Of a stretch of 64,000 nt of DNA, positions 46,295 to 57,649 are shown piece after piece (within the stretch, counting starts at the first letter, position 1; every line of letters starts with the position of its first letter). The position numbers and the translations under genes are program-made. Location: the NCBI RefSeq assembly GCF_017696015.1, contig NZ_JAAORL010000001.1:868001-932000 (forward strand), in the 5' to 3' direction. The notes beneath the pieces were generated by a model. The model searched no databases, had not been told where the DNA came from, and saw only the letters and a program-made list of their open reading frames with translations. This DNA is from Prochlorococcus marinus CUG1415 (lineage in GTDB: Bacteria > Cyanobacteriota > Cyanobacteriia > PCC-6307 > Cyanobiaceae).

Positions 46295-46819
46295 TTAAAA
46301 ATTGAATAAAAGCTTTTTCAACTTTTGATAACCCTGATTTGAGATGCAAAGTGATAATGTAAGCATTGACTTTATAATAATCTCATCATTTACAGTTTGA
46401 TTTAAGAGTTTTTTTACTCTAATACTATTTATGTTAAACCTCTCGTTAATTAACTCTAAAAATCTTTTTTTAAAATCATTCCAAATAACTGAATTTTTTT
46501 CAAGATCTTCTTTAGATTGAAGTAACTCTCGGATATAAGGATATAAATATCTCGACATTTCAGCAGTAATTTTAATTAAGGCATCAAATTCCTCTGATTT
46601 AATATTGTTTTTCAAATATGATTTTCTCAATGGATTATTATTCCTAAGTTTCCAAATAGTTACTTTATTTGGCAAAACATCATTTAAATTAAGTCTATTT
46701 GATAAAGCGTAAAGGGATTGTATCCCATTTAAATCTATGGTCTCTAGGATTAATAAAAATAAATCAAGTTTCTCTATAGATTGCCTTGATATGTGATTTC
46801 CTTTTGTTAAAAAAGTAAT
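46295..46819 (-). CDS. DUF3038 family protein, start codon unusual
   Basis: This cyanobacterial DUF3038 protein has LDLFLLILETIDLNGIQSL, VLPNKVTIWKLRNNNPLRKS and a helical C-terminus. The only ordinary start (TTG at 46675) would give 126 residues and cut off the conserved first helix. The frame is open to a TAA at 46829-46831 and has no ATG, GTG or TTG in that extra stretch. I therefore place the start at an ATT at 46819; an ATA at 46792 is an alternative. A start lost by mutation is also possible. The DUF4335 partner follows by 4 bp. Confidence 0.65.
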   Translation of the reverse strand: MTFLTKGNHISRQSIEKLDLFLLILETIDLNGIQSLYALSNRLNLNDVLPNKVTIWKLRNNNPLRKSYLKNNIKSEEFDALIKITAEMSRYLYPYIRELLQSKEDLEKNSVIWNDFKKRFLELINERFNINSIRVKKLLNQTVNDEIIIKSMLTLSLCISNQGYQKLKKLLFNF

Positions 46820-46858
46820 TGTTCTTGATTAAGCTATAACTAAATTATAACAGAATTA

Positions 46859-47056
46859 TTATTCCATTTTTTCAAATAAAAATGAATATAACTTATCAAG
46901 TTCTTCATTAGTTAGCATTCCATAACTCCATAATAAGATTGGTAATGAAGTATTATTTTTTATTGATAATTTCAGACCAAGTTCTATTGATGACTCATCT
47001 AAACCTATCTCTTCAAGTAAATAAATTATCATATTCTTTGATAAATAATTATTCAT
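46859..47056 (-). CDS. DUF2949 family protein
   Basis: This 65-residue protein matches the small cyanobacterial DUF2949 family: an N-terminal helix (IIYLLEEIGLDESSIELGLK) and the conserved LPILLWSYGMLTNEELDKLY. Function is unknown. It follows the FAD hydroxylase by 5 bp on the same strand. Confidence 0.82.
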   Translation of the reverse strand: MNNYLSKNMIIYLLEEIGLDESSIELGLKLSIKNNTSLPILLWSYGMLTNEELDKLYSFLFEKME

Positions 47057-47061
47057 GAGTT

Positions 47062-48216
47062 TTATTTAATTCTTGAATAAATAAGAGATTTAGTCATTTG
47101 ATTAAGGACTAACTTTCTTATAAAAATAAAATTATTTAATAGTAAAAATGAAAATTTTCTTATGGGAAATAAAAAATAGTTTCTATTTGCAAAAATACAT
47201 ATCAAAGAGTCAGTTATGATAATAGTAATGATAATATCTAAAATTCTGCGTGAAAAATACTTAAATTTAAATAACATCAAATGCATTTTAGTAACATCAT
47301 TATTTTTGTTAAAAAGATCAAAAATAGTGTTAACATCTCTCCAGCAAACATTTAGACCCTGACCACCTACAGGATGAAATGTATGAAATGCATCACCTAC
47401 AAAAACTAATTTTTTAAAATTAAAAAATTGAAAATTTAATGATAAAGAAACAGGAAATATATTAAATTCACCAATTATTTGATCTATCTTAAATTCATCA
47501 GGCAGTAAAGTTGATAAATTATCCATTAAAAAATTCTTATCAGAATTTAACCTCTCAATTGACTTTAATGTACTGGAAGTCCAAATCACTTGATATAAGT
47601 TTTTTTCTAAAGGTAATAATGCAAGAGGTCCTTCTTTTCTAAAAATTTCGTAAGCACGCTTTTCACAATTACCCCTAAGAGAAACCTTAAAAGTTAAACA
47701 GGACTGATTATAAGATCTTTTTATATTTATAAAATCGAACAATTTTTTATCAAGAGAGTTTGCTCCTGTAGAAAAGAATTGGTAATCAAATACAATTTTT
47801 TTATTTAATAATTTCTGTGGCGACATAAAAAAAATATTTTCATAATTATCAATCTCTTGAAAAAATACGTTCATGAGATCCGAATGTTTAACTACCCAGC
47901 CAATATTTTCAGCAGAACTTATATCATCATCTAAATCAGAAGTTGATAAATTGGTAAAAGAAGAAGTTACGCTATCTGAAATTGAAAGGGTATCAAAGCC
48001 AAATAAATATGGTTCTAATTTTTCCCAAAGTCTGAATTTAGATAAGATTTTTCTTGTTGAATGAGTAATTGCATAAGTTTTATCTTTATCAATTAATCTA
48101 TCTTTTGTTAATAAATCAGTTAAAAAAATATTGCAATCAAATTTTGAAAGTGCAATTGAAAGTAATAAACCTGTAGGACCAGAGCCAACAATTTTAAAAT
48201 TGAATTTATTTTGCAT
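47062..48216 (-). CDS. UbiH/Coq6-type FAD-dependent hydroxylase
   Basis: This 384-residue flavoprotein monooxygenase has the Rossmann motif GSGPTGLLLSIAL near the N-terminus. The second FAD motif VFVGDAFHTFHPVGGQGLN (GD and GQGLN) lies about two-thirds in. It belongs to the aromatic-ring hydroxylase group that includes ubiquinone hydroxylases. In a cyanobacterium the natural substrate may be a quinone or another prenylated ring; this is inference. The C-terminus is basic and hydrophobic, suggesting membrane contact. Confidence 0.85.
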   Translation of the reverse strand: MQNKFNFKIVGSGPTGLLLSIALSKFDCNIFLTDLLTKDRLIDKDKTYAITHSTRKILSKFRLWEKLEPYLFGFDTLSISDSVTSSFTNLSTSDLDDDISSAENIGWVVKHSDLMNVFFQEIDNYENIFFMSPQKLLNKKIVFDYQFFSTGANSLDKKLFDFINIKRSYNQSCLTFKVSLRGNCEKRAYEIFRKEGPLALLPLEKNLYQVIWTSSTLKSIERLNSDKNFLMDNLSTLLPDEFKIDQIIGEFNIFPVSLSLNFQFFNFKKLVFVGDAFHTFHPVGGQGLNVCWRDVNTIFDLFNKNNDVTKMHLMLFKFKYFSRRILDIIITIIITDSLICIFANRNYFLFPIRKFSFLLLNNFIFIRKLVLNQMTKSLIYSRIK

Positions 48217-48235
48217 CAGATAATATTAATTTCAA

Positions 48236-48877
48236 CTATCTATTCAAATAAATATAGCAAATTTCCTCAAATGCTGGTCTTAATAAGTAGGGGTACTCTC
48301 CAACCCATAAATTAATTTCTGGCAACCAGGCATCGGTCAAATAAAAATCTCTGTCAAAATTGCGATTATCAGATGTTAATAAACATCTGATGCTCGAACC
48401 CACTCTAATTTGACTATGTTTATTTTCCATAGGGAAACTTAACTTTTCTAAATAACCATCTTCGTCTTCTAATTCGAGTACTAACCAAGTCCTTTTATTT
48501 TCGATTACTTCTAATCTCCCTTGCCTATTAGATTGTTCTCTAGAACTTTCAATCTTTTCTGTTTTATAGATATCTGATACGTAACCATCAAATATAGAAA
48601 AAAATTTATATTTTCTTATTCGTAAATTTTTTCTACTTGATTCAAGAATTGGGCCCCACATAATATATAAAAAGAAGGCGACACAAAGCAATAACCAAAA
48701 ATTATTTGTTTGATCTCCAGTTGAGCTAATAATTAATGAGATAAATCCACCAATTGAGGAGACTATAACTCTTTGAAGAATTTTTCTTGGATTACCCAAA
48801 GCATATTTAAATTGACTTCCAGTACCAACCGCAGGAATAAGTTTTGAAATTTGATTTGAATTAATTGGAATTAGCAT
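48236..48877 (-). CDS. Conserved cyanobacterial membrane-anchored protein
   Basis: This 213-residue protein has two membrane segments (ILQRVIVSSIGGFISLIIS; FWLLLCVAFFLYIMWGP). A soluble C-terminal domain follows (YVSDIYKTEKIESSREQSNR, TWLVLELEDEDGYLEKL, WLPEINLWVGEYPYL). I recognise it as a conserved cyanobacterial unknown but cannot name a domain. It follows dapB by 1 bp and is likely cotranscribed with it. Confidence 0.7.
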   Translation of the reverse strand: MLIPINSNQISKLIPAVGTGSQFKYALGNPRKILQRVIVSSIGGFISLIISSTGDQTNNFWLLLCVAFFLYIMWGPILESSRKNLRIRKYKFFSIFDGYVSDIYKTEKIESSREQSNRQGRLEVIENKRTWLVLELEDEDGYLEKLSFPMENKHSQIRVGSSIRCLLTSDNRNFDRDFYLTDAWLPEINLWVGEYPYLLRPAFEEICYIYLNR

Positions 48878-48878
48878 T

Positions 48879-49727
48879 TTAAAAAATCAATTTTTCAAGT
48901 CCGTAAACTAGAGATTCATATTTACCTATTTTTTTAATAGCCTGTAAAACACCCGGCATATATGCCTTTCTATCAATAGTGTCATGCTTAATTGTGTAAG
49001 TTTCACCAGGAGATCCCATAATTACTAATTGATGGGCTAATAATCCTGGCAATCTTACTGAATGAATATTTATTCCTGAATCTCTGAGTCCTCCTCTCAC
49101 ACCTTTCAATGACTCAGACTCTTTGACTAAACCATGATTAAATTTCTTTGGATATTCTTCAATCATTTCTGCAGTTTTTATACATGTTCCACTAGGAGAA
49201 TCTGCTTTTTGATTATGATGCATCTCTATTAATTCAATATTGTCATAAAACCTTGCAGCGACAGAAGCTGCCTGTTGAAGAAGAACCATACCTACTGAAA
49301 AATTAGGTATTATCGCACAACCAACAGATGCTTTCTGAGCAAAAATAGACAAGTCTTTTATTTGGGAAAGAGTAAGACCTGTGGTTCCTACGACTGGCGA
49401 TATACCATATGCGATAGCTGATCTGGTATTTTCATAAACAGAATCAGGATGAGTAAAGTCAACCAAGACTGGTTTAATATTTTCATTTCTGTAATTTTGA
49501 CTAACAGAACATAAAGTTCCCTCAAAATCATTTGAAACAAAAACTTCACAACTTTTTACCTTTAATAATTCAGAAATATTTGACCCATTGTTCTTATCGT
49601 TTATGTCAATTGCTGCAACAAGTTCACAATCTGTAGAATTTAATACTGTATTCACAACTTCGCTTCCCATTCTACCTAAAGCTCCAGATACTAGTACTGG
49701 TATAGGTTTTTTAGAATTTTCAATCAT
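48879..49727 (-). CDS. dapB: 4-hydroxy-tetrahydrodipicolinate reductase
   Basis: This 282-residue NAD(P)H-dependent enzyme of the lysine/diaminopimelate pathway has the dinucleotide motif [12 protein letters not shown] at the N-terminus. The catalytic loop is [17 protein letters not shown], with the active-site His pair and Lys. Length is typical. It is divergent from chlH across about 100 bp. Confidence 0.95.
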   Translation of the reverse strand: MIENSKKPIPVLVSGALGRMGSEVVNTVLNSTDCELVAAIDINDKNNGSNISELLKVKSCEVFVSNDFEGTLCSVSQNYRNENIKPVLVDFTHPDSVYENTRSAIAYGISPVVGTTGLTLSQIKDLSIFAQKASVGCAIIPNFSVGMVLLQQAASVAARFYDNIELIEMHHNQKADSPSGTCIKTAEMIEEYPKKFNHGLVKESESLKGVRGGLRDSGINIHSVRLPGLLAHQLVIMGSPGETYTIKHDTIDRKAYMPGVLQAIKKIGKYESLVYGLEKLIF

Positions 49728-49829
49728 TTTTGTAAAAAATTTTTTTTTAAAGGTTGTTACACGCTATTTATATTGCACACAATAACGTCTTTTCATTCGT
49801 AGGCTGGTAAAAATACTTAAATAAAATCA

Positions 49830-52800
49830 ATGTTTACGCAGGTCCGCTCGGCAAACCGCAGAGTATCTCCTGTTGAGGATAACAAACACAAAGTTGTAAT
49901 AAAAGCTGTTTATGTTGTCCTTGAGCCACAATACCAAAATTCCTTAACGGAAGCTGCAAAGTCAATAAATGAAATGAATGGCCCAATAGGTATAGACCTT
50001 AGCGGCTATCTTATAGAAGAACTTAGAAATGAAAAGAATTTTGAGGATTTTAAAGAAGATATAGCAAATGCAGATATATTTGTTGCTTCCCTAATATTTA
50101 TAGAAGATCTTGCGCAAAAAGTAGTTGATGCAGTTTCTCCATATAAAGACAAACTTAAAGCATCGATTATCTTTCCCTCTATGCCTGAGGTCATGAGATT
50201 AAATAAGTTAGGCTCATTTAGCATGAATCAACTTGGTCAATCTAAAAGTATTATCGGAGATTTAATAAAAAAGAAAAAAGAATCTGATGGAGCAAGCTTC
50301 CAAGATTCAATGTTGAAATTATTAAATACTCTTCCCTCAATACTTAAATATCTGCCTGTAGAAAAAGCTCAAGATGCAAGAACCTTTATTCTTAGTTTTC
50401 AGTATTGGTTAGGCGGCACCACTGAGAACTTAAAAAACTTCTTGTTAATGATATCTGAAAAATATGCAGTTTCAGAAAACATAAAAGAGCAAATAGAAGA
50501 ATTCAAGATACAGGACCCTGAAACATTCCCAGATTTAGGAATTTGGCATCCTCTAGCTCCTTCTATGTTTGAGAGTCTTCAAGAATATCAAAATTGGGAA
50601 AATAACAGGCAAGATATCCATCCTAAAGATGACAAAACGCCAACAATAGGATTAGTACTTCAAAGGAGTCATATAGTTACTGGAGATGATGCACATTACG
50701 TTGCTGTTATTCAAGAATTGGAATATAGAGGAGCCAGAGTACTTCCTATCTTCTGTGGGGGTCTAGATTTTTCTAAACCAGTAAATGAATTTTATTTTGA
50801 TTCAATTAATAAAGATATACCTATTGTAGATGGAGTTGTATCTTTAACAGGGTTTGCACTAGTTGGAGGCCCAGCAAGACAAGATCATCCTAAAGCTATT
50901 GACGCTCTAAAAAGGCTAAACAGACCTTATATGGTTGCACTTCCATTGGTTTTTCAGACCACTCAAGAATGGGAGGATAGCGACTTAGGATTACACCCAG
51001 TACAGGTGGCGCTTCAAATTGCAATTCCAGAACTAGATGGTGCTATTGAACCTATCATTCTCTCAGGTCGTGACGATGCTACAGGTAAGGCTCATACACT
51101 ACAAGATCGCGTTGATGTAATCGCTGAAAGAGCTATAAAGTGGTCAACTTTACGAGTAAAGAAAAGAAAAGATAAAAAATTAGCCATTACAGTATTTAGT
51201 TTTCCTCCAGACAAAGGAAATGTCGGAACAGCTGCATACTTAAATGTTTTCGGTTCAATTTACAGAGTACTTCTTGAAATGAAATCGAAAGGATATCAAA
51301 TAGAGGGACTTCCCAGCAATTCGAAAGAATTAATGGAAAAAGTAATTAACAACCCTGAAGCAATGGATGGTTCTCCAGAATTAAATATTGCTCATAAAAT
51401 GTCAGTAAAAGAATACGAGGAATTCACACCATATTCACAAAGACTTGAAGAAAACTGGGGTAAACCTCCTGGCAATTTAAATAGTGACGGACAAAATCTT
51501 CTTATCTATGGAAAACATTTTGGAAATGTTTTTATAGGAGTACAACCTACTTTCGGTTATGAAGGGGATCCAATGCGATTACTTTATTCAAGAAGTGCTA
51601 GTCCTCATCATGGTTTTGCTGCTTACTACACTTATGTAGAAAAAATCTGGGCAGCTGATGCTGTTCTACACTTTGGGACTCACGGTTCACTTGAATTTAT
51701 GCCTGGCAAACAGATGGGTATGAGTGATACATGCTATCCGGATTCTCTCATTGGATCATTGCCTAATTTGTATTACTATGCAGCAAATAATCCTTCTGAA
51801 GCAACAATTGCAAAGAGAAGAGGCTACGCTTCAACTATTAGCTATCTAACTCCTCCAGCAGAAAATGCTGGACTCTACAAAGGACTTAAAGAACTCAGTG
51901 AACTTGTTGGTTCCTATCAACAACTTAGAGAAAATAGTAGGGGAATTCAAATTGTTAATGCAATAGTCGAGACTTCTAAGCAATGCAATCTTGATAAAGA
52001 TGTTGAGCTCCCTTCAAAAGACGTAGAAGAACTTTCTCTAGATGAAAGAGATCTATTTGTTGGTAATATCTATAAACAGTTAATGGAAATAGAAAGTAGA
52101 TTATTACCCTGTGGTCTTCATACTATTGGAGAAGCCCCAACAGCTGAAGAAGCTGTAGCAACCCTTGTAAATATTGCTTCATTAGAAAGAGAGCAAGAGG
52201 GCTTAAGATCACTCCCAGGACTTCTCGCAGAGTCCTTAAATCTGACTATTGACCAAATTTATGATGGGAATAATAAAGGTGAACTCAAATTTGTAGAGTT
52301 AAATGAAAAAATCATAAAGACAGCAAGAGAATCAATATTTGCAATGGTTAACTCCTTAAAAATTGTTGATGGTAGAGTTTATTTAGAAAAATCACTTCTT
52401 GCTAAACTTTTTGACTTTCTAAAAGTATTTGGTCTAAATCTACCAACTCCATGGTTAAGAGTTTGTAGATTAAATGGATTTAATGAAGTAAATCAAACAG
52501 AATTAAATAAATTATTTGATTATTTACTCTTCTGCTTAGAACAAGTTTGTGCAGATCAAGAAATGGATAGCCTCATTAAAGCATTAGATGGAAATTATGT
52601 TTTACCAGGACCAGGAGGAGATCCAATAAGAAATCCAGGTGTTTTGCCTAGCGGTAAAAACATCCATGCATTAGACCCTCAATCAATACCAACTACTGCA
52701 GCTGTCGCTGCTGCAAAGTCTGTCGTTGACAAATTAATTGAAAGACAAAAGGAAGAACAAGGTACTTGGCCTGAAACAATAGCTTGCGTTTTGTGGGGTA

Positions 52801-53840
52801 CTGACAACATTAAAACTTATGGAGAATCACTGGCACAAATCTTATGGTTTGTAGGGGTAAAACCAAAACCAGACTCTGTTGGAAGGATCAACAAATTAGA
52901 ATTAATTCCTTTAGAAGAATTAGGTAGGCCCAGAATAGATGTGGTAGTAAATTGTTCTGGGGTATTTAGAGATCTATTTATTAATCAAATGGCGTTAATA
53001 GATCAGGCTGTAAAGTTAGCTGCCGAAGCTGATGAGCCATTGGAGTCAAATTTTGTAAGAAAACATTCATTAGAACAAGCAGAAAAAGAAGGCTCTTCAA
53101 TCAGAGAAGCTTCGTCGAGAGTATTTTCTAATGCTAGTGGTAGCTACAGTTCAAATGTTAATTTAGCTGTAGAAAATTCAACTTGGGAGGAAGAAAATGA
53201 ATTACAAGAAATGTATTTATCTCGCAAGACATATGCTTTCAATGCTGATAATCCAGGTGAAATGAATCAAAAAAGAGAAGTATTCGAATCTGTCATGAAA
53301 ACAGCAGATGTTACATTCCAAAACCTTGATTCCTCAGAAATTTCTCTTACAGATGTAAGTCATTATTTTGATTCAGATCCAACCAAATTAATTAAAACGC
53401 TTAGAGACGACGGAAAAGAACCTAGTAGCTACATAGCAGATACCACTACTTCTAATGCTCAAGTCAGGACACTTGGAGAGACTATCAGATTAGATTCAAG
53501 AACAAAACTTCTAAATCCCAAATGGTACGAAGGTATGCTTAAATCTGGTTATGAGGGAGTAAGAGAGCTTTCTAACAGACTTAATTATACCCTCGGTTGG
53601 AGTGCGACTAGTGGTCAAGTAGATAATTTTGTGTATGAAGAAACTAATGAAACATTTATAAATGACGAAGAAATGAGGAAAAGACTAATGGATTTAAATC
53701 CAAATAGTTTTAGAAGAATAGTGGGAACTTTACTAGAAGTGAATGGTCGAGGATATTGGGAAACTTCAGACGAAAATATTGAACAGTTAAAAGAACTTTA
53801 CCAAGAGGTTGAGGATAAAATTGAAGGTGTCAAAGAATAA
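49830..53840 (+). CDS. chlH: Magnesium chelatase subunit ChlH
   Basis: This 1336-residue catalytic subunit inserts Mg2+ into protoporphyrin IX, the first committed step to chlorophyll; it works with ChlI and ChlD, which are not in the window. The CobN/ChlH motif [14 protein letters not shown] starts at His614. [27 protein letters not shown] and [20 protein letters not shown] are further family segments. Length is normal. Together with acsF it places the window in a phototroph. Confidence 0.97.
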   Translation: MFTQVRSANRRVSPVEDNKHKVVIKAVYVVLEPQYQNSLTEAAKSINEMNGPIGIDLSGYLIEELRNEKNFEDFKEDIANADIFVASLIFIEDLAQKVVDAVSPYKDKLKASIIFPSMPEVMRLNKLGSFSMNQLGQSKSIIGDLIKKKKESDGASFQDSMLKLLNTLPSILKYLPVEKAQDARTFILSFQYWLGGTTENLKNFLLMISEKYAVSENIKEQIEEFKIQDPETFPDLGIWHPLAPSMFESLQEYQNWENNRQDIHPKDDKTPTIGLVLQRSHIVTGDDAHYVAVIQELEYRGARVLPIFCGGLDFSKPVNEFYFDSINKDIPIVDGVVSLTGFALVGGPARQDHPKAIDALKRLNRPYMVALPLVFQTTQEWEDSDLGLHPVQVALQIAIPELDGAIEPIILSGRDDATGKAHTLQDRVDVIAERAIKWSTLRVKKRKDKKLAITVFSFPPDKGNVGTAAYLNVFGSIYRVLLEMKSKGYQIEGLPSNSKELMEKVINNPEAMDGSPELNIAHKMSVKEYEEFTPYSQRLEENWGKPPGNLNSDGQNLLIYGKHFGNVFIGVQPTFGYEGDPMRLLYSRSASPHHGFAAYYTYVEKIWAADAVLHFGTHGSLEFMPGKQMGMSDTCYPDSLIGSLPNLYYYAANNPSEATIAKRRGYASTISYLTPPAENAGLYKGLKELSELVGSYQQLRENSRGIQIVNAIVETSKQCNLDKDVELPSKDVEELSLDERDLFVGNIYKQLMEIESRLLPCGLHTIGEAPTAEEAVATLVNIASLEREQEGLRSLPGLLAESLNLTIDQIYDGNNKGELKFVELNEKIIKTARESIFAMVNSLKIVDGRVYLEKSLLAKLFDFLKVFGLNLPTPWLRVCRLNGFNEVNQTELNKLFDYLLFCLEQVCADQEMDSLIKALDGNYVLPGPGGDPIRNPGVLPSGKNIHALDPQSIPTTAAVAAAKSVVDKLIERQKEEQGTWPETIACVLWGTDNIKTYGESLAQILWFVGVKPKPDSVGRINKLELIPLEELGRPRIDVVVNCSGVFRDLFINQMALIDQAVKLAAEADEPLESNFVRKHSLEQAEKEGSSIREASSRVFSNASGSYSSNVNLAVENSTWEEENELQEMYLSRKTYAFNADNPGEMNQKREVFESVMKTADVTFQNLDSSEISLTDVSHYFDSDPTKLIKTLRDDGKEPSSYIADTTTSNAQVRTLGETIRLDSRTKLLNPKWYEGMLKSGYEGVRELSNRLNYTLGWSATSGQVDNFVYEETNETFINDEEMRKRLMDLNPNSFRRIVGTLLEVNGRGYWETSDENIEQLKELYQEVEDKIEGVKE

Positions 53841-53847
53841 TTACCAT

Positions 53848-54702
53848 CTATTTTCTGTAAATCCTATCCGCAACTTTGAGAATTTGAAAGTTCATCTTCA
53901 CATTATGAACTCTCACAATATCGATATTAAACTGTGAACAGAGGCAACTTATTGCTAGTGTGCCTATATCCCTTTCTTTAGGATTTATTTCATTTAAAAT
54001 TTCTCCTATAAATCTCTTCCTTGATGCGCCAATTAAAATTGGTAAATTTATAGTTTTAAATACATCCAAGTTTCTTAAAATATCGAGATTTTGATTTATA
54101 TCCTTTGAAAAACCAATACCCGGATCCACAATGATATTATCTTTAGATATATTTTTATCTAAAGCATTTTTTATCAAATTCTCAAGTGAGAACTTAACTT
54201 CACTCAATAGATTATCGTATTTTGAAAGTTTATTCATATTTTGACTATTTCCTCGGCTATGAGTTATCACGAATGGGCAATTAAAATATGAAACTACATC
54301 CAGAATTTCCTTATCCCTTCTTCCTCCAGTAACATCATTTATCCAATTAGCGCCATTTAAAAGAGCTTCGTAAGCTACCTCAGAATTAAAAGTATCAATA
54401 GAAATTAAAACATCTGGATATTCAGATTTTATTAATTTCAGATAGGGAATCAATCTTTTTATTTCTATATTAGAACCAACTTCTTCAGCCCCAGGTCTCG
54501 TACTCTGAGCACCAAGATCGATAACATCTACACCATTACATAAAAAATGATTAACTTGATCTAAAAATTTTTTTGAAGAATTTAAATCTCCACCATCACT
54601 AAATGAATCAGGAGTTAAATTAATAACCCCCATAATTGAAGTTTTCTGTCGCCAGCCTTTTGGCCATGGGTTTTTATTATTGATAATTTGCAATTCTTGC
54701 AA
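53848..54702 (-). CDS. folP: Dihydropteroate synthase
   Basis: This 284-residue enzyme joins p-aminobenzoate to the pterin in folate synthesis. It has the signature [16 protein letters not shown], and [20 protein letters not shown] and DPGIGFSKD follow in order. The start at 54702 is TTG and overlaps tpiA by 26 bp; a later TTG at 54693 would shorten the overlap. The enzyme supplies folate for the methyl-THF used by metH. Confidence 0.93.
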   Translation of the reverse strand: MQELQIINNKNPWPKGWRQKTSIMGVINLTPDSFSDGGDLNSSKKFLDQVNHFLCNGVDVIDLGAQSTRPGAEEVGSNIEIKRLIPYLKLIKSEYPDVLISIDTFNSEVAYEALLNGANWINDVTGGRRDKEILDVVSYFNCPFVITHSRGNSQNMNKLSKYDNLLSEVKFSLENLIKNALDKNISKDNIIVDPGIGFSKDINQNLDILRNLDVFKTINLPILIGASRKRFIGEILNEINPKERDIGTLAISCLCSQFNIDIVRVHNVKMNFQILKVADRIYRK

Positions 54703-55402
54703 AATTATTTGGATCTAATGAAGCCCCTCCAACTAAGACTCCATCTATATCACTCATTGACATTATTTCGTCAATATTATTAGGTTTAACTGATCCTCCA
54801 TATTGAATAATTACATCATCGAAACCTATTAATCTTCGAATCATGGAACATATCTTATTAGCATCTTTAGCCTCACATGTTTTACCTGTCCCAATAGCCC
54901 AAATTGGCTCATATGCAACAATTAAATTTGATGGATCTGTATTTTCAAGCCCTTGTTCAACCTGTCTAGTAATAACCCTATCAGCTTCTCCTCTCTCTCT
55001 TTGTTCTAATGTTTCTCCAACACAAACTATTGGAGTAAGTCCACTAGATTGAGCAAAAACTGCTCTTTTATTAATTTGTTCATCACTTTCACTAAAATAT
55101 TTCCTTGGTTCACTGTGACCAACTATTGCATATGAGACTCCATGTTCAAGAAGCATTTTTGGAGATATTTCCGCAGTAAATGCTCCTTCATCTTCCCAAT
55201 GAATATTTTGACTAGAAATATCTAAATAATCAAAGTCAGAATGATTAGAGAAGGTTGAAATAGCTGTAAAGGGTGGTGCAATGACGACTTTACGATCATC
55301 CCTTATGTTTTTTATTAAAGGTATAAACTCTTCCAAATAAGACTTAGCTTCAGCACAAGTCATGTGCATTTTCCAATTACCAGCAATAACAGATTTTCTC
55401 AA
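54677..55402 (-). CDS. tpiA: Triosephosphate isomerase
   Basis: This 241-residue TIM barrel interconverts DHAP and glyceraldehyde 3-phosphate in the Calvin cycle and glycolysis. Catalytic segments are NWKMH (Lys), [10 protein letters not shown] (His) and [13 protein letters not shown] (Glu), with the C-terminal phosphate loop GGSVKPNN and VGGASLD. Its C-terminus overlaps the folP start by 26 bp. Confidence 0.96.
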   Translation of the reverse strand: MRKSVIAGNWKMHMTCAEAKSYLEEFIPLIKNIRDDRKVVIAPPFTAISTFSNHSDFDYLDISSQNIHWEDEGAFTAEISPKMLLEHGVSYAIVGHSEPRKYFSESDEQINKRAVFAQSSGLTPIVCVGETLEQRERGEADRVITRQVEQGLENTDPSNLIVAYEPIWAIGTGKTCEAKDANKICSMIRRLIGFDDVIIQYGGSVKPNNIDEIMSMSDIDGVLVGGASLDPNNFARIANYQ

Positions 55403-55454
55403 AATACTATCTCCAAGAAAATTATATTAATATAAATTGAGTTGAATAGGCCAA

Positions 55455-55631
55455 CTATTCAAAAATTAATTCATTTTTTAGAAATATAACTTTATCTCCT
55501 TTATTTAATTTTCTGCCTCTCCTAGTTTCAATTACACCATTAACTTTGACAGAGCCAGATTTAATAAAGATTTTTGCCTCTCCACCAGAGGAGACCAAAT
55601 TTTTCCATTTTAAGAATTGATCTAATTTCAT
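55455..55631 (-). CDS. Small S4-domain RNA-binding protein
   Basis: A 58-residue frame consists of a single S4 domain: MKLDQFLKWKNLVSSGGEAK, then SGSVKVNGVIETRRGRKL and GDKVIF. This matches the YaaA/RqcP/Hsp15-like stand-alone S4 proteins that bind rRNA or tRNA. The frame is complete, ATG at 55631 to TAG at 55455, upstream of tpiA on the same strand and likely cotranscribed. Confidence 0.82.
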   Translation of the reverse strand: MKLDQFLKWKNLVSSGGEAKIFIKSGSVKVNGVIETRRGRKLNKGDKVIFLKNELIFE

Positions 55632-55689
55632 TGTTTTTTATACCCAAAGATATTGATAAAGTAGGATAAATACTAAAATATATAATATC

Positions 55690-57396
55690 TTGAGACTAAT
55701 ACCACCAGTCAGACCATATTCAAATAGGTTTATAAAGGGATTCATATGCATGCTTATTTACGTAGCTTGTTGGCCTTTACTAGCTTATTTAGCTGGAAAC
55801 TTAATCCCAGCAATTGGATCTGGAGATCTTTCAAAAGTTTCTAACATAATAGTTAATTCTTTATTAGTATTTTTAATTCAAAAAACTGCTCAATTTGGGC
55901 AGGATGTTTTTATAGCAAAACCATCTTTAGAAATTAGCGAAGTAATGAGAGGAAATTTATTTAGCAGAATTCAAAAAATAGATATGAATTCATTTGAGAA
56001 TATATCAGCTGGAGATATCACATATAGACTGACAGAAGATGCCGATAGAGTAAGCGAAGTTATTTATAAAACAGTCCAGGATACTATTCCGTGTACCTTA
56101 CAACTATTAGCGGTAATAATATATATGTTTTATTTAGATTGGTCACTCACATTATCAACGTTTGTTTTGGCACCATTAATTATTTTTTCAGTTAATAGTT
56201 TTGGAAGAAGAGTTTTATTCGCATCTGAAAAGAGTCAAGAATCAACAAGTAATTTAGCAGGATTAATAGGTGAATCAATAAATGGAATGTCGACGATAAG
56301 AGCTTTTGCTGCAGAAAATTGGATTAAAAATAGATTTTATAAAAAATTAAGTGCAAATAAAAAAGCAAAATATAAAACATTAAAATTACTAGCATTTCAG
56401 CATCCAGTTGTCGGCTTTATAGAAGCATTTGGAATATTAGCGATATTAGGTTTAGGAGCGGCAAGAATTAACCTAAGTCTTTTAACTAGTGAAGAATTTA
56501 GTAGTTTTTTTGCTGCAATATTGATGCTCATTGATCCAATAAGTCATGTAAGTACAAATTTTAATGACTATAAACAGGCAGAAGCCTCTATAAAAAGGTT
56601 GAAAAACATAAATCTAGAACCTATCGAAGATGATAAAGATAATTTAACAAGGATAGCTAATATTGAAGGTAAAATTAGTTTCAAAGAAGTTAATTTTGAA
56701 TACAAAAAAGATAATCAAGTTCTTAAAAATATAAATTTAGAAATAAAAAAAGGTAAAGTTACAGCTTTCGTTGGAGCCTCAGGTGCAGGTAAAAGTACAA
56801 TGATGGCATTGATATTGAAATTTATAACTCCAAATAATGGAGACATTTTTATTGATGATAAAAATTTGAAATTATTAGATACAAAAGATATAAGAAAAAA
56901 TATTGCATTAGTACAACAACAGCCTTTTTTATTTTCAGGAAAAATTATTGATGTAATAAGAATGGGAAGGAGTTTTACCACAGAAGAAGTTATTGAATCA
57001 GCAAAGAAAGCAAATGCTCACCACTTCATTCAAAAACTTCCTGATAAATATGAAACCAAGATAAATGAAAGAAGCTCAAATTTCTCAGGTGGACAGATCC
57101 AGAGGATTGCAATTGCTAGAGCAATCCTAGGGAACCCATCAATTCTTCTTTTAGATGAGGCTACAAGTGCATTAGATGCAGAGTCAGAGTCAGAAGTTCA
57201 AGAAGGGCTTAATAGAGCTATGAAAAATAGAACTGTAATTGTAATAGCTCATAGATTAGCCACTACTCAAGAGGCAGATAAAATAGTTGTCTTTGATAAA
57301 GGCGAAATTATTGAAGTTGGCAAACATATTGATTTACTAAATAAAAAAGGCATTTATAAAGAATTATGTGAAAAACAATTGATTAAAAAATTATAA
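55690..57396 (+). CDS. ABC transporter, fused permease and ATPase
   Basis: This 568-residue half-transporter of the exporter (MsbA/lipid or multidrug) type has six membrane helices in the first 310 residues. The nucleotide-binding domain has Walker A GASGAGKST (362-370), signature FSGGQIQRIAIARA (465 on) and Walker B ILLLDEATSALD. It presumably works as a homodimer. The substrate cannot be told. The start is TTG at 55690, the first start after upstream stops that keeps the N-terminal region; it is uncertain. Confidence 0.9.
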   Translation: MRLIPPVRPYSNRFIKGFICMLIYVACWPLLAYLAGNLIPAIGSGDLSKVSNIIVNSLLVFLIQKTAQFGQDVFIAKPSLEISEVMRGNLFSRIQKIDMNSFENISAGDITYRLTEDADRVSEVIYKTVQDTIPCTLQLLAVIIYMFYLDWSLTLSTFVLAPLIIFSVNSFGRRVLFASEKSQESTSNLAGLIGESINGMSTIRAFAAENWIKNRFYKKLSANKKAKYKTLKLLAFQHPVVGFIEAFGILAILGLGAARINLSLLTSEEFSSFFAAILMLIDPISHVSTNFNDYKQAEASIKRLKNINLEPIEDDKDNLTRIANIEGKISFKEVNFEYKKDNQVLKNINLEIKKGKVTAFVGASGAGKSTMMALILKFITPNNGDIFIDDKNLKLLDTKDIRKNIALVQQQPFLFSGKIIDVIRMGRSFTTEEVIESAKKANAHHFIQKLPDKYETKINERSSNFSGGQIQRIAIARAILGNPSILLLDEATSALDAESESEVQEGLNRAMKNRTVIVIAHRLATTQEADKIVVFDKGEIIEVGKHIDLLNKKGIYKELCEKQLIKKL

Positions 57397-57426
57397 CTCT
57401 ATCTTATTTATTAAAAAGTTAAATCC

Positions 57427-57642
57427 ATGAGTGAAAACACAAATGATTCTTCCAAACCAGTTTTAACCTTTGAAGGAAAGAAATATTTGATAAATGAACT
57501 TTCTGATGACATAAAAGAATCTATAAAAGGACTACAAATAGCGGAAACACAACTTAAGATGCATGAAGATACTTTGAAATTACTTTCAATTAGTCGAAAC
57601 TCTCTAGCTAATCAATTAAGAGAAAAACTAAAAAACTTATAG
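57427..57642 (+). CDS. DUF6447 family protein
   Basis: This 71-residue protein has the family pattern VLTFEGKKYLINELSDDIK followed by a long helix (IKGLQIAETQLKMHEDTLKL). It is soluble and probably coiled-coil. Function is unknown. It follows the ABC transporter by 30 bp and converges on carB. Confidence 0.8.
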   Translation: MSENTNDSSKPVLTFEGKKYLINELSDDIKESIKGLQIAETQLKMHEDTLKLLSISRNSLANQLREKLKNL

Positions 57643-57649
57643 TAAAGCT

